Shown here: piece after piece, positions 1 to 8,256 of the stretch
Numbering within the stretch: position 1 is the first letter of the stretch
How the letters are laid out: every line of letters begins with the position of its first letter
Source of the DNA: Pseudomonadota bacterium
GTDB taxonomy: Bacteria; Pseudomonadota; Alphaproteobacteria; Rhizobiales; Beijerinckiaceae
Direction: 5' to 3'
DNA: 22,899 nt
NCBI GenBank assembly: GCA_023423995.1
Contig: JAFAEL010000151.1
Span: 1 to 22,899 of the forward strand
Program-made: the position numbers and the translations under genes
Notes under the pieces: generated by a model
The model's database searches: none
What the model was told of the DNA's origin: nothing
Seen by the model: only the letters and a program-made list of their open reading frames with translations

Positions 1-1
1 C

Positions 2-55
2 CTCAAGGCGATGGTGCGCGATCTGCATCCCATGGCCGACCAGCCCGTAGCCTGA
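2..55 (+). CDS. 3' tip of an unidentified gene (partial)
   Basis: Frame 2 is open from the left edge for 17 codons, reads LKAMVRDLHPMADQPVA and ends at TGA. The residue mix looks like a real C-terminus, but 17 codons are too few to name a family. Just after the stop, CCTCGG (60-65) and CCGAGG (85-90) could pair around a 19-base loop. No T-run follows, so a terminator here is only possible. The same-strand TadG-like gene begins about 200 bases later. Confidence 0.4.
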   Translation, partial: LKAMVRDLHPMADQPVA

Positions 56-110
56 GATTCCTCGGATCCCCAGGCTCCGGCACACCGAGGGGTATTCTCG
101 GGAACCGATC

Positions 111-125
111 GAACCATCGACGAAC
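111..125. promoter_or_regulatory. GAAC-N7-GAAC direct repeat (LexA-box-like)
   Basis: GAAC at 111-114 and GAAC at 122-125 are separated by seven bases, matching the alphaproteobacterial LexA consensus GTTC-N7-GTTC read on the other strand. A further GAAC lies at 102-105, out of spacing. The site is 134 bases before the chosen start of the TadG-like gene. The spacer is GC-rich and I see no convincing -35/-10 pair around it, so it may be a chance match. Confidence 0.25.
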
Positions 126-171
126 TATCTTGCGTTGCGTTCTTCTAACCTCCCGGGGGTATCTGACCCGA

Positions 172-179
172 TTAACCAT
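172..179 (+). promoter_or_regulatory. CtrA-like 8-mer TTAACCAT upstream of TadG-like gene
   Basis: TTAACCAT is the short form of the binding motif of CtrA, the alphaproteobacterial cell-cycle regulator. It lies 80 bases before the TadG-like start. CtrA controls pilus genes in Caulobacter, so the placement fits. The second TTAA half of the full TTAA-N7-TTAA site is missing. The motif also contains an in-frame ATG at 178, an alternative but less likely start for the gene. Confidence 0.35.
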
Positions 180-258
180 GGGTCCAGACGGCACGGGATC
201 AGTCGAAACGACCTCACAGGCGCTGCGTAAGCCTGTGGCGGTCCAGGGTTATGGCACG

Positions 259-1920
259 ATGTATCCGGTTTTCAGGCGTTTCCGACACAGCAAGCGGGGT
301 AATGTTGCCGTCCTGTTCGCCCTGACGGCGCTGCCCCTCATCACGGTGGTCGGAGCGGCGGTCGATTATTCCGGGGCAGCGAACCTGCAGTCCCACCTTC
401 AGGCCGACACGGATGCCGCGGCCCTCGTCGCGTGCAAGTCGCCCCTCACGGCAGAAGCAGACCTGAAGGCGCTCGCCCAGAAGGCCCTGAACGGATACAT
501 GCCCGGGCAGACGGTGACGATCACCAAATTCAAGGCGACCAACAATCCGCGCAGCGTGGAATTGACGACAAAGGTGACCTACCCGACGCGCTTTATGAAG
601 ATCGCCAATGTCTCGAGCCTCAATGTCTCGATCACCTCGGGATGCGCTGCTGGCGAGAACTTCTACGAGATCGCGCTTGTGCTCGATACGACGGGGTCGA
701 TGAGCCAGTCAGCCGGCACGGGAACCAAGATCCAGGCATTGCGCACGGCGGCCACGAACTTCGTGAACACGATGTTCACAAATTTCGACCCGACTCATCT
801 CAAGATGTCAATCGTACCCTTCGCGGCCTCTGTGAAGGTTAACCCTGATACCTACGCCCCAAACAACGTTCCGAATGTCGCGTGGCTCGATTCTAGCGGA
901 ACGTCGAGCATCCACTGGTCCAATTTTACCAACCCAGCGGGCTCCAGCTTCAGCAGCAGATTTGATATCTACAAGAAACTGAAGGCAGTACGCGCCAACT
1001 GGACTTGGGCAGGATGCCTCGAATCCCTTCCCTATCCATACAACACGCAGGACGCCACGCCTTCCACCGGAACCCCGAACACCCGGTACGTTCCACTTCT
1101 CGCCCCGGATGAGCTCGGCACAGACACGACCTGCACGATCAACTTCTTTGGCAAGCCGATCACATATCCGTGCCATGACCCGAGTAGCGACAACAGCTAC
1201 ATGGACGACGGTACGGCAACTAGCGGCAGCTGCAATAGCCTCGACGGCAACAACACGAAGCGCCTTGGGCAAGCATGCAAGTACGTGACGCCAACGAATA
1301 TCCGCACCGGCGAGGCTGGGCCAAACAATCAGTGCACCTCCCGGCCGATCACGACCCTCACGAGTTCCCAATCGGCGCTCACGACCGAGATCGGCAACCT
1401 GCAAGCATCTGGACAGACCAATATCGCCGAGGGCCTACACTGGGGATGGCGCACGATTGCGCGAACGGGTGTCTTCAACGAGCCCGCAGCTTACGGAGCG
1501 CAGAACACAACCAAGATCGTCGTGCTCATGACAGACGGCGTCAACACGTGGAGTGCAGCGAGCTCTCCAGTGGCGAGATCGCAATATTCAGCATACGGAT
1601 TCTTCGCCAACGCTGATTTGACCACCACTACAAACCGGTTGCCCCCCGGCTACGGAAACCTGTCGAGCAGCACCGACGCAAGAAACGCGATAGACCAACT
1701 GACACGCGAAACCTGCGCCAATATGAAGGCCAAGGGAATCGTAATCTACTCGGTCGCCTTCTCGACCCCGGGCGATGCCATCGACGCGAGCGGCCAGCAG
1801 TTGATCAAGGACTGCGCATCCGGCCCAGACAAGTACTTCCTGGCGAGCGACGCCGCGTCGCTGAACTCCACCTTTGCGGCCATCGCGCAGGGGATTGGCG
1901 CGCTCCGGATCACGAAATAG
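259..1920 (+). CDS. TadG-like pilus-assembly protein with von Willebrand factor A domain
   Basis: The predicted 553-residue protein has the plan of TadG-type proteins of the tight-adherence (Flp pilus) family. A basic N-terminus is followed by a hydrophobic segment (about 16-36) and an invariant-looking stretch rich in Ala and Asp (about 38-58), typical of the TadE/TadG N-terminus. It is probably anchored in the inner membrane with the bulk in the periplasm. The VWA domain starts near 137. Its metal site is visible as DTTGSMS (143-149), TNIAEG (Thr near 387) and MTDG (Asp near 426). The middle (about 250-380) is rich in Cys, Thr and Asn and is probably an insertion in the VWA fold. I chose ATG 259 because the conserved region begins just after it; in-frame TTG 130 and ATG 178 are alternatives. 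No other tad genes are present, so it looks like a dispersed TadG-like gene. Confidence 0.85.
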   Translation: MYPVFRRFRHSKRGNVAVLFALTALPLITVVGAAVDYSGAANLQSHLQADTDAAALVACKSPLTAEADLKALAQKALNGYMPGQTVTITKFKATNNPRSVELTTKVTYPTRFMKIANVSSLNVSITSGCAAGENFYEIALVLDTTGSMSQSAGTGTKIQALRTAATNFVNTMFTNFDPTHLKMSIVPFAASVKVNPDTYAPNNVPNVAWLDSSGTSSIHWSNFTNPAGSSFSSRFDIYKKLKAVRANWTWAGCLESLPYPYNTQDATPSTGTPNTRYVPLLAPDELGTDTTCTINFFGKPITYPCHDPSSDNSYMDDGTATSGSCNSLDGNNTKRLGQACKYVTPTNIRTGEAGPNNQCTSRPITTLTSSQSALTTEIGNLQASGQTNIAEGLHWGWRTIARTGVFNEPAAYGAQNTTKIVVLMTDGVNTWSAASSPVARSQYSAYGFFANADLTTTTNRLPPGYGNLSSSTDARNAIDQLTRETCANMKAKGIVIYSVAFSTPGDAIDASGQQLIKDCASGPDKYFLASDAASLNSTFAAIAQGIGALRITK

Positions 1921-1961
1921 GCGCGTTCCCGCGACCGGGGCGCCTCAGCGCGGACGCCAAG

Positions 1962-1984
1962 GAGGCGGAGGACTTATCCGCCTC
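1962..1984. terminator. Possible shared hairpin between convergent tadG-like and metW
   Basis: GAGGCGGA (1962-1969) and TCCGCCTC (1977-1984) form a perfect 8-bp stem with a 7-base loop, overlapping the last codons of metW. It lies between two convergent stops and could serve both strands. Neither side has a T-run, so this is a weak call. Confidence 0.3.
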
Positions 1985-2645
1985 GCCTCAGCAGGAACAC
2001 GCCCTGCTCGCCAAACAGGTTCCAGAACCACCACGGCATGTGGAACCGCACCGGTTCGCCGCCGGAATCCAGCGCGTGCGCCTCCTCCATGCTGGCCCCG
2101 GCTTCGCGGCAGAGATGCACGAAGTCGCGGATGGTGCAGAAATGGATGTTGGGCGTGTCGTACCAGGAATGGGGAAGATTGTCGGTCACTGGCATCCGCC
2201 CGCGCACGCCGAGTTCCCACCGCACCCGCCAGTGGCCGAAATTCGGGAAGGAAACGATCGCATGCCGCCCGATGCGCAGCATGTGCTCGAGCACGGCGCG
2301 GGGCTGGCGCGTCGCCTGCAGCGTCTGCGAGAGGATGACGTAGTCGAACGCGTCGTCGGGATAATTTGCGAGATCGGTATCGGCGTCGCCCTGGATGACG
2401 GGAAGCCCTTTGGCGAGACACTCGCTCACGCCCTCGCGCGACAGCTCGATCCCGCGGCCATCGGCGCCGCGTCGGTCACGCAGAAGCGCCAGCAGCGAGC
2501 CGTCCCCGCAGCCGACGTCGAGCACGCGCGAATTCGGCTCGACCATGCGGGCCACCAGGAGATGGTCGCGGCGCGGCTCGGGGAGCGCGACCGTCTGGTT
2601 CGGCGTGATGCCTGCCCCGGCGGCAGCCCTCAGCGCAGCGCTCAC
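1974..2645 (-). CDS. metW: Methionine biosynthesis protein MetW
   Basis: A 223-residue Rossmann-fold, methyltransferase-like protein of the MetW family. The SAM-binding motif appears as [10 protein letters not shown] (about 41-50). Further on come a helix-strand region around [10 protein letters not shown] and the family-typical segment [11 protein letters not shown]. MetW accompanies MetX in many proteobacteria and is needed for full homoserine acyltransferase activity; it is not thought to be an ordinary methyltransferase. The start is GTG, sharing the four bases GTGA with the stop codon of metX. This overlap implies translational coupling and fixes the start well. The gene is the second of a two-gene metXW operon. 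The length matches the family. Confidence 0.93.
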   Translation of the reverse strand: MSAALRAAAGAGITPNQTVALPEPRRDHLLVARMVEPNSRVLDVGCGDGSLLALLRDRRGADGRGIELSREGVSECLAKGLPVIQGDADTDLANYPDDAFDYVILSQTLQATRQPRAVLEHMLRIGRHAIVSFPNFGHWRVRWELGVRGRMPVTDNLPHSWYDTPNIHFCTIRDFVHLCREAGASMEEAHALDSGGEPVRFHMPWWFWNLFGEQGVFLLRRGG

Positions 2646-3826
2646 CGGATCCCCCGCGCGATGGCTGCGGCGTCGATGAAGCCGCGGGCCGCGGCGAACA
2701 TCTCCGGCTCCTGCAGCAGGAAGGCGTCGTGGCCCTTGTCGCTCTCGATCTCGACGAACCCGACCTGCGCCCCTCCGGCATTCAGGGCGTGGACGACAGC
2801 GCGCGAATCCGCGGTGGGAAACAGCCAGTCTGACGTGAAGGACATCACGCAGAAGCGTGTCCGTGAGCCCTTGAACGCCTTGGCGAGCACGCCATCGTAA
2901 TCGGCAGCGAGGTCGAAATAGTCCATCGCTCGCGTGACATAGAGGTAAGAGTTCGCGTCGAATCTCTCGACGAAGGACATGCCCTGGTAGCGGAGGTAGC
3001 TCTCGATCTGGAAATCGGCGTCGAAGGAGAATGTCGGCGCGGCGCGATCCTGGTACGAGCGGCCGAATTTCCGATGCAGCGCCCCTTCGGACAGGTAGGT
3101 GATGTGCGCGCCCATCCGGGCGACCGCGAGTCCCTTCCTGGGCCGGGTACCCTCCTCGATATAGCGCCCGCGCCGCCAATCGGGATCGGCCATCACGGCT
3201 TGCCGGCCGACTTCGTGGAAGGCGATGTTCTGCGCGGAATGGCGGGCCGAGGTCGCAATCGGCATCGCGGCAAAGACGCGGCTGGGATAGCTCGCAGCCC
3301 ATTGCAGGACCTGCATGCCGCCCATCGAACCGCCAATGACGGCGAACAGGCTCTCGATGCCGAGGCGGTCGAGCAGCATGGCCTGTGCACGCACCATGTC
3401 GCGGATCGTGACGAGCGGAAAATCGAGAGCGTAAGGCTTGCCCGTCTGCGGGTTCGTCGAGGCGGGCCCCGTCGTGCCCATGCAGCCGCCGATCACATTG
3501 GCGCAGACCACGAAGAAGCGGTCGGTATCGACCGGGCGGCCCGGGCCGACGAGCGTCTCCCACCAACCAGGCTTGCCGGTCACGGGGTTCTGGCTGGCGA
3601 CGTGCTGGTCGCCAGTCAGGGCATGGCAGACGAGAATCGCGTTCGACCGCTCGGCATTGAGCTTGCCATAGCTCTGATAGGCGATCTGCCAGGGCGCGAG
3701 ATCCAGGCCCGCATCGAGCCGGAGGGGCTCATGGGCCCCGAACTCGGCGACGGGGCTCGACGGGCGGTCCGCTTCCGCGAGGGGCGCGACACCCGAGTCC
3801 TCCGCCCTGAGGACATGCTCGTTCAT
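2642..3826 (-). CDS. metX: Homoserine O-acyltransferase MetX
   Basis: A 394-residue alpha/beta-hydrolase enzyme that transfers an acyl group from acyl-CoA to the hydroxyl of L-homoserine, the committed step of methionine synthesis. The nucleophile elbow is GGSMGG (Ser167). The other members of the triad are Asp333 (TSDWLFP) and His366 (KGHDAF). The family block [14 protein letters not shown] (about 108-121) is intact. MetX enzymes include acetyl- and succinyl-CoA users, and I cannot tell which from reading alone. The gene is followed by metW with a 4-base overlap. ATG 3826 has only a poor Shine-Dalgarno match. A promoter-like pair places transcription start almost on the ATG, so the mRNA may be leaderless. 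A GTTC-N7-GTTC repeat spans the start codon. Confidence 0.95.
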   Translation of the reverse strand: MNEHVLRAEDSGVAPLAEADRPSSPVAEFGAHEPLRLDAGLDLAPWQIAYQSYGKLNAERSNAILVCHALTGDQHVASQNPVTGKPGWWETLVGPGRPVDTDRFFVVCANVIGGCMGTTGPASTNPQTGKPYALDFPLVTIRDMVRAQAMLLDRLGIESLFAVIGGSMGGMQVLQWAASYPSRVFAAMPIATSARHSAQNIAFHEVGRQAVMADPDWRRGRYIEEGTRPRKGLAVARMGAHITYLSEGALHRKFGRSYQDRAAPTFSFDADFQIESYLRYQGMSFVERFDANSYLYVTRAMDYFDLAADYDGVLAKAFKGSRTRFCVMSFTSDWLFPTADSRAVVHALNAGGAQVGFVEIESDKGHDAFLLQEPEMFAAARGFIDAAAIARGIR

Positions 3827-3835
3827 CGATCGTTC
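3821..3835. promoter_or_regulatory. GTTC-N7-GTTC repeat over the metX start codon
   Basis: GTTC at 3821-3824 and 3832-3835 flank seven bases, as in the alphaproteobacterial LexA box. The repeat covers the metX ATG (3824-3826, minus strand) and abuts the candidate -10. Control of metX by LexA is not something I would expect from known regulons, so this could be coincidence. Confidence 0.25.
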
Positions 3836-3861
3836 TTTATTCCGAACGCAGCGGTTGTCAA
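3834..3861 (-). promoter_or_regulatory. Candidate metXW promoter
   Basis: On the minus strand a perfect TTGACA (3861-3856) is followed after 16 bases by TAAAGA (3839-3834), a partial -10. Transcription would start at or within a few bases of the metX ATG at 3826, giving a leaderless or near-leaderless message. The -35 is strong and the -10 is weak. Confidence 0.4.
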
Positions 3862-3936
3862 TCAGGCCCGGCTTGCGCCCAGCTTGGCAGCATGCCCGCC
3901 GAGACCTATGGGCATCCTGTCTCCCGCAGGATGACC

Positions 3937-4764
3937 ATGACAGAGCCAGCCCCTACCCTCGCGGATCTCCGGCGCGAGATCGACCGGATCGACGAAGCCA
4001 TGCACCGGCTCCTGATGGAGCGCGGCGAGATCATCGACAGGCTGATCGCCACGAAAGGCACGGCGCGATCGGGCGCGGCGTTCCGTCCCGACAGGGAGGC
4101 GTCGATGATGCGGGCCCTCGCGGCCCGGCACCGCGGCCTCCTTCCGCTCGACACGGCCGAGGGCATCTGGCGCGTCATCATCGCCACCTTCACCTATGTG
4201 CAGGCTCCCTTCTCGGTGCATGCTGACATCTCGGGCGGCGACGCCCCGATGCGCGACTCGGCCCGGTTCCATTTCGGGTTCACGGTCCCGTACCGGCAGC
4301 ACGACGCGGCCCCATCGGTCATCGCCGCCGTCGCCGCATCCCGCGGTGATCTGGGCCTCGTCCGTCTCGACCAGGGCGCGAGCGCGGGGGCCTGGTGGCG
4401 CCGCCTCGAGGGCCAGGACGCCCCGAAGATCATCGCGCGCCTGCCCTTCATCGAGCGGCCGGATCATCCTGCCGGTACGCCCGTCCTGGTGGTATCGAGG
4501 CCGCTGGAGAACCCGGGGCCTCGCGAGGTGGTGCTCTATTCGGCGAGGCTCGAGCGATGGAGCGACGCCGCCGCGCAAGCCCTCGGCCGTCTGGGCGGAG
4601 AGTTCATCGCGACAGCCGGGGAGGAGCAGGGTCTGTCCGTGCTGGCGGTAGCCCCCGGCGCGATTTCGACCGGCACGTTGCAGGCCGCGCTTGCGCCGGC
4701 CGGCCCCGCCTCGGGTCTGGTCGAGGTCGGATCGCACGCGACCCGCTTCAAGGTAGACGACTGA
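3937..4764 (+). CDS. Chorismate mutase (AroQ-type N-terminus, uncharacterised C-terminal region)
   Basis: The first ~90 residues are an all-helical AroQ chorismate mutase domain. It reads [15 protein letters not shown], then Lys40 in the ATK turn, then a third helix with Arg53-Glu54 and a [12 protein letters not shown] end. Chorismate mutase converts chorismate to prephenate for Phe and Tyr. The remaining ~180 residues are not the classical prephenate dehydratase and ACT pair as far as I can read; they look like a mixed alpha/beta, divergent domain. In related genomes such proteins sit next to hisC and tyrC; here the order is kept but a transporter intervenes. ATG 3937 is preferred because AGGA (3928-3931) lies 5 bases upstream. 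ATG 3931 and 3892 are in frame but poorer. The stop lies one base from the stop of the convergent transporter. Confidence 0.85.
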   Translation: MTEPAPTLADLRREIDRIDEAMHRLLMERGEIIDRLIATKGTARSGAAFRPDREASMMRALAARHRGLLPLDTAEGIWRVIIATFTYVQAPFSVHADISGGDAPMRDSARFHFGFTVPYRQHDAAPSVIAAVAASRGDLGLVRLDQGASAGAWWRRLEGQDAPKIIARLPFIERPDHPAGTPVLVVSRPLENPGPREVVLYSARLERWSDAAAQALGRLGGEFIATAGEEQGLSVLAVAPGAISTGTLQAALAPAGPASGLVEVGSHATRFKVDD

Positions 4765-4765
4765 A

Positions 4766-6070
4766 TCAACGAGTGAGCTTCACGGCGCGCCGCTCCGCCG
4801 CCATCACCCGGCGGTGGAGCAGCACGATGCTGACCAGGCACAGCAGCGCCAGCCCGAGAGAGATCTCGATCAGCAGCCGCGCGCCCCAGGTGCCGCTGAT
4901 GACGGCAAAGCCGAACGGAGTGATCGCGAACGCGATGTTTTGCGGCATGTTGAGCCGGCCAAGCATCCGGGCATAGGCGGCCACGCCGAAAAGCCGCAGC
5001 GGAGCCACCGCGCGGACGATCGAGATGAAACCAGCCGATAGGCCGTAGACGACCGCGAAGGCGATCGCCCCACCGGGAGATTCGCCCCAGGCCAGCAGGG
5101 CCGCGAGGGCCATCGGCATCAGCAGGGCTGCCATGACGCCGGTCGTCAGGATGTCGAAGCGGCTGCCCCCGACCATCTCGAAACCGCGCGAGATCATCTG
5201 GCCTGGGCCGAACAGGCTGCCGATCGCCACCGCGGTCTTCTCCTCGTGGCCGAACCCCGTGAGAATTCCCACCATGTGGAGCGGCAGCCCCCAGGTCAGC
5301 ATTCCGGCAAGTGCAAAGGAGATCGCGGCGAGCGGATAGGCTCCCCGCACCGGCTCGGGTGGCGGCGCCAGGCTCTCCGGCAAGGGCTCCGGGTCGCGGC
5401 GCTCCTGGCGCGCCTGCGTCGGGCCGGGCAGGCTCCATGCGTGGAGCGGCATGCAGACCAAGACATTCAGGCCCGCGAAGACGATGAGCGCCCCGCGCCA
5501 GCCGAAGGCATCCGCGAGCCAGATCAACATCGGCCAGGCGATGACCGAGGAAACTCCCGTGACCAGGAGCAGGATGGCGATTGCATTCCGCGCTCGCGCC
5601 GGCGCGATCTGGACGATGGCGGTCGAGGCCGCCTGGTTGAGGGCTATCGGCATCGCCGCGCCGAAGACGACCCAGGAGAGCAGGAACAGGATCGGGCCCT
5701 GCGCAGCCGCGAGCATGCATAGGGCAAGGGCCGTCAAGGCCGAGCCGGTCACCATCCAACGGCGCGAACCGTCCCGCTCCAGCACGCGCCCGACCGGGGC
5801 GGACAGGAGCGCCGCGATGACGAGCATCACGGTCAGCCCGCCGAACACGAATTCGCGCGAGATGCCGATCCCCTCGGACATGTGGGCATAGAGCACCGCG
5901 GGCGCGTGGAACACCGAGCCCCAGCCGACCATTTGCGTGACGATGAGGGAGAGGACGGCGCGCCGTAGCGCCTCGCGAGCGCGAGCGCTTGCTCTGTCCG
6001 CCGCCCCGCTCAAGCGTGTCGCTCCCCGCTCCAGCCGCCCATGGCGGCCCGTCTGCCATGGGCGTCGCAT
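4766..6070 (-). CDS. Major facilitator superfamily (MFS) transporter
   Basis: The protein has about 434 residues with roughly 12 hydrophobic segments, a cytosolic basic N-terminus and a hydrophilic central loop (Pro/Glu/Arg-rich, around [17 protein letters not shown]) between two six-helix halves. The opening helix carries [16 protein letters not shown], typical of MFS members with a Gly-Trp/Tyr-Gly start. The loop after helix 2 has [13 protein letters not shown], resembling the MFS motif GxLaDrxGrR. The substrate cannot be inferred. ATG 6070 is chosen; a GTG at 6127 would add 19 residues that do not look coding. It lies head-to-head with hisC and tail-to-tail with the chorismate mutase (1 base apart), so it splits an aromatic-amino-acid gene set. 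Confidence 0.85.
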   Translation of the reverse strand: MRRPWQTGRHGRLERGATRLSGAADRASARAREALRRAVLSLIVTQMVGWGSVFHAPAVLYAHMSEGIGISREFVFGGLTVMLVIAALLSAPVGRVLERDGSRRWMVTGSALTALALCMLAAAQGPILFLLSWVVFGAAMPIALNQAASTAIVQIAPARARNAIAILLLVTGVSSVIAWPMLIWLADAFGWRGALIVFAGLNVLVCMPLHAWSLPGPTQARQERRDPEPLPESLAPPPEPVRGAYPLAAISFALAGMLTWGLPLHMVGILTGFGHEEKTAVAIGSLFGPGQMISRGFEMVGGSRFDILTTGVMAALLMPMALAALLAWGESPGGAIAFAVVYGLSAGFISIVRAVAPLRLFGVAAYARMLGRLNMPQNIAFAITPFGFAVISGTWGARLLIEISLGLALLCLVSIVLLHRRVMAAERRAVKLTR

Positions 6071-6111
6071 GATCCAGAGGAGAGAACAATGCTCCGCCTC
6101 TCGACTCAGCC

Positions 6112-6157
6112 ATGCGCAGCTTTGCACGTGCCATTGCGGCCCGCTTCAGCTAAGCGG
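6112..6157 (+). other. hisC leader: short ORF ending in a hairpin
   Basis: In the 115-base hisC leader a 13-codon frame starting at ATG 6112 encodes [13 protein letters not shown] and stops at TAA (6151-6153). The stop falls inside an inverted repeat, CCGCTT (6141-6146) and AAGCGG (6152-6157). About 30 bases upstream, AGGAG (6078-6082) sits 6 bases before ATG 6089, but that frame runs out of phase through hisC. No T-run follows the hairpin. A regulatory role is speculative. Confidence 0.2.
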
Positions 6158-6185
6158 ACGCTTCAACAACCGTCCAGCCTCGGTC

Positions 6186-7307
6186 ATGACCGCCTCTGCT
6201 CCCGCCCTCCCCCAGCCGCGTCCCGGCGTGCTCGACATTTCCGCCTATGTTCCCGGGCGCGACCACGTCGAGGGGGTGGAGAAGGTCCACAAGCTGTCAT
6301 CGAACGAGAACCCGCTCGGCCCCTCGCCGCAGGCGATCGAGGCCTTCCGGGCGGCCGCGTCCTCGCTCGAGATCTACCCGGATGGCGGGGCGACCATTCT
6401 GCGGGAGGCGATCGGACAGAAATACGGGATCGACCCCGCCCGGATCGTCTGCGGAACGGGATCGGACGAGCTCCTGTCGCTGCTCACCCATGCCTATATC
6501 GGACCGGGCGACGAGGGCCTGTTCACCCAGCACGGCTTTCTCGTCTACCGCATCAACATCCTGGCGAACGGGGGCACGCCCGTGGTCGCCGAGGAGACGG
6601 ACCTGACGGCCTCCGTCGATGCGATCCTTGCCAAGGTGACCGACCGGACCCGGATCGTGTTCCTTGCCAACCCGAACAACCCGACCGGCACCTACCTGCC
6701 CTTCGACGAGGTGAAGCGGCTGCACGCCGCGCTGCCCACGAACGTGCTCCTGGTGCTCGACGCCGCCTATGCCGAGTATGTGCGGCGCAACGACTACGCC
6801 TCCGGGCTCGAGCTGGCGCTCACGGCGCCGAACGTCGTCATGTGCCGCACCTTCTCGAAGATCTACGGCCTTGCGGCGCTGCGGATAGGCTGGCTCGTCG
6901 GGCCGGCCCATGTCGTGGACGCGCTGAACCGCATCCGCGGCCCCTTCAACCTGAACGCACCGGCGATCGCGGCCGGCGCGGCAGCCATTCGGGACGACGC
7001 GCATATCGCGGCGGCGCTCGCCCATAACGATGAATGGCTGGCCCGCCTCACGCGCGAGATCGAGGCGCTTGGGCTGAAGGTCACGCCGAGCGTCGGCAAC
7101 TTCATCCTGATCCATTTCCCGACCACTCCGGGCCGCACGGCCAAGGAGGCCGATGCGTTCCTCGGGCGGCGCGGCCTCCTCCTGCGGGCGGTCGCGGCCT
7201 ATGGCCTGCCTGACGCTCTGCGCATGACGATCGGCTCGGCGGAGGCGAACGAACTCGTTATCGCGGCCTTGAAGGATTTCATGAGCGCGGGCCAGGGCAA
7301 TGCCTGA
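6186..7307 (+). CDS. hisC: Histidinol-phosphate / aromatic aminotransferase HisC
   Basis: A 373-residue fold-type I PLP aminotransferase. Family marks are [15 protein letters not shown] near the N-terminus, [21 protein letters not shown] and [16 protein letters not shown], where Lys225 should bind PLP. HisC converts imidazole-acetol phosphate to histidinol phosphate. In alphaproteobacteria the copy beside tyrC often also transaminates aromatic precursors, and the context here (chorismate mutase and tyrC) supports that dual role. The start at ATG 6186 is fixed by homology-like content; it lacks a clear Shine-Dalgarno. The gene overlaps tyrC by 8 bases, so the two are cotranscribed and probably translationally coupled. 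Confidence 0.93.
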   Translation: MTASAPALPQPRPGVLDISAYVPGRDHVEGVEKVHKLSSNENPLGPSPQAIEAFRAAASSLEIYPDGGATILREAIGQKYGIDPARIVCGTGSDELLSLLTHAYIGPGDEGLFTQHGFLVYRINILANGGTPVVAEETDLTASVDAILAKVTDRTRIVFLANPNNPTGTYLPFDEVKRLHAALPTNVLLVLDAAYAEYVRRNDYASGLELALTAPNVVMCRTFSKIYGLAALRIGWLVGPAHVVDALNRIRGPFNLNAPAIAAGAAAIRDDAHIAAALAHNDEWLARLTREIEALGLKVTPSVGNFILIHFPTTPGRTAKEADAFLGRRGLLLRAVAAYGLPDALRMTIGSAEANELVIAALKDFMSAGQGNA

Positions 7308-8244
7308 CCGTCTCGGGCCACCGCTCGAGACGCCGCTCCTCTCGCGCGTCGCGATCGTCGGCCTTGGCCTGATCGGATCCTCGATAGCCAGGGCCGCGAA
7401 GGCGCGCCGACTGGCCGGGACGATCGTCGCAGTGGACCGCGACCCGGCGGTGGTGCGCCGCGTCGAGGAACTCGCCATTGCGGACGAGGCGACGTCGGAC
7501 ATCCAGGCGGGCGTGCAGGACGCGGACCTGGTCGTCCTCTGCATTCCCGTCGGGGCTTTTGCCTCCGTCGCTGCGGCCATCGCGCCTTCCCTGAAGGCGG
7601 GCGCCATCCTGTCCGATACGGGATCGGTGAAGAAGTCCGTGATCGACCAGGTCGCGCCGCACCTTCCCGAAGGCGTGCACCTCGTCCCGGCGCATCCTGT
7701 AGCCGGCACCGAGCATTCCGGCCCCGATGCCGGCTTCGCCACCCTCTTCCGGGACCGCTGGTGCATCCTGACTCCGCCCGAAGGGACGGATCCGCAGGCG
7801 GTCGGGACCGTGACTGCGTTCTGGACGGCGCTCGGCGCCAATGTCGAGGTGATGACGGCCGAGCATCACGACCTCGTGCTGGCTATCACGAGCCACGTGC
7901 CGCATCTGATCGCCTACAACATCGTGGGTACCGCAGCAGACCTCGAAGAGGTCACGCAGGGCGAGGTCATCAAGTTCTCGGCCGGCGGCTTCCGCGACTT
8001 CACCCGCATCGCGGCTTCGGACCCGACGATGTGGCGGGACATCTTCCTCCACAACAAGGGGGCGGTGCTCGAGATGTTGGGCCGGCTGAACGAGGACATC
8101 GCCATCCTGGCCCGCGCGATCCGGTGGGGCGACGGGGACGCCCTGTTCGACCTCTTCACCCGCACGCGCGCCATCCGGCGCGGCATCATCTCGCAAGGGC
8201 AGGAGACGCCGGAGCCCGATTTCGGACGTCGCCGCGAGGAGTAG
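7300..8244 (+). CDS. tyrC: Prephenate/arogenate dehydrogenase family protein
   Basis: A 314-residue TyrA-type dehydrogenase, which oxidatively decarboxylates prephenate or arogenate in tyrosine synthesis. The N-terminal Rossmann motif is [12 protein letters not shown] (Gly21-Gly26 region), followed by the acidic strand end AVDRDP. The catalytic region shows [24 protein letters not shown] and [12 protein letters not shown], all typical. There is no fused chorismate mutase domain, which agrees with the separate enzyme at 3937-4764. It starts at ATG 7300, inside the hisC end. NAD or NADP use and prephenate or arogenate preference cannot be decided here; the symbol follows usual practice in this group. 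Its stop is 12 bases from that of the convergent DUF3422 gene. Confidence 0.92.
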   Translation: MPDRLGPPLETPLLSRVAIVGLGLIGSSIARAAKARRLAGTIVAVDRDPAVVRRVEELAIADEATSDIQAGVQDADLVVLCIPVGAFASVAAAIAPSLKAGAILSDTGSVKKSVIDQVAPHLPEGVHLVPAHPVAGTEHSGPDAGFATLFRDRWCILTPPEGTDPQAVGTVTAFWTALGANVEVMTAEHHDLVLAITSHVPHLIAYNIVGTAADLEEVTQGEVIKFSAGGFRDFTRIAASDPTMWRDIFLHNKGAVLEMLGRLNEDIAILARAIRWGDGDALFDLFTRTRAIRRGIISQGQETPEPDFGRRREE

Positions 8245-8256
8245 GCGGCGCCGCTG

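Noticed and set aside
3..194. 63-residue minus-strand frame at the left edge
   Set aside because: Arg/Pro-rich shadow frame over the intergenic region and a short plus-strand tail; no ribosome site or recognisable content.
3827..3936. SAM-II riboswitch upstream of metX
   Set aside because: CTGATTGACAACCG loosely resembles the SAM-II core, but I cannot draw the P1 stem or the pseudoknot, and the candidate promoter lies within the stretch.
6089..7027. Plus-strand frame from ATG 6089 with a strong Shine-Dalgarno
   Set aside because: It runs out of phase through hisC with an Arg/Pro-rich shadow composition; only the ribosome site itself is noteworthy.
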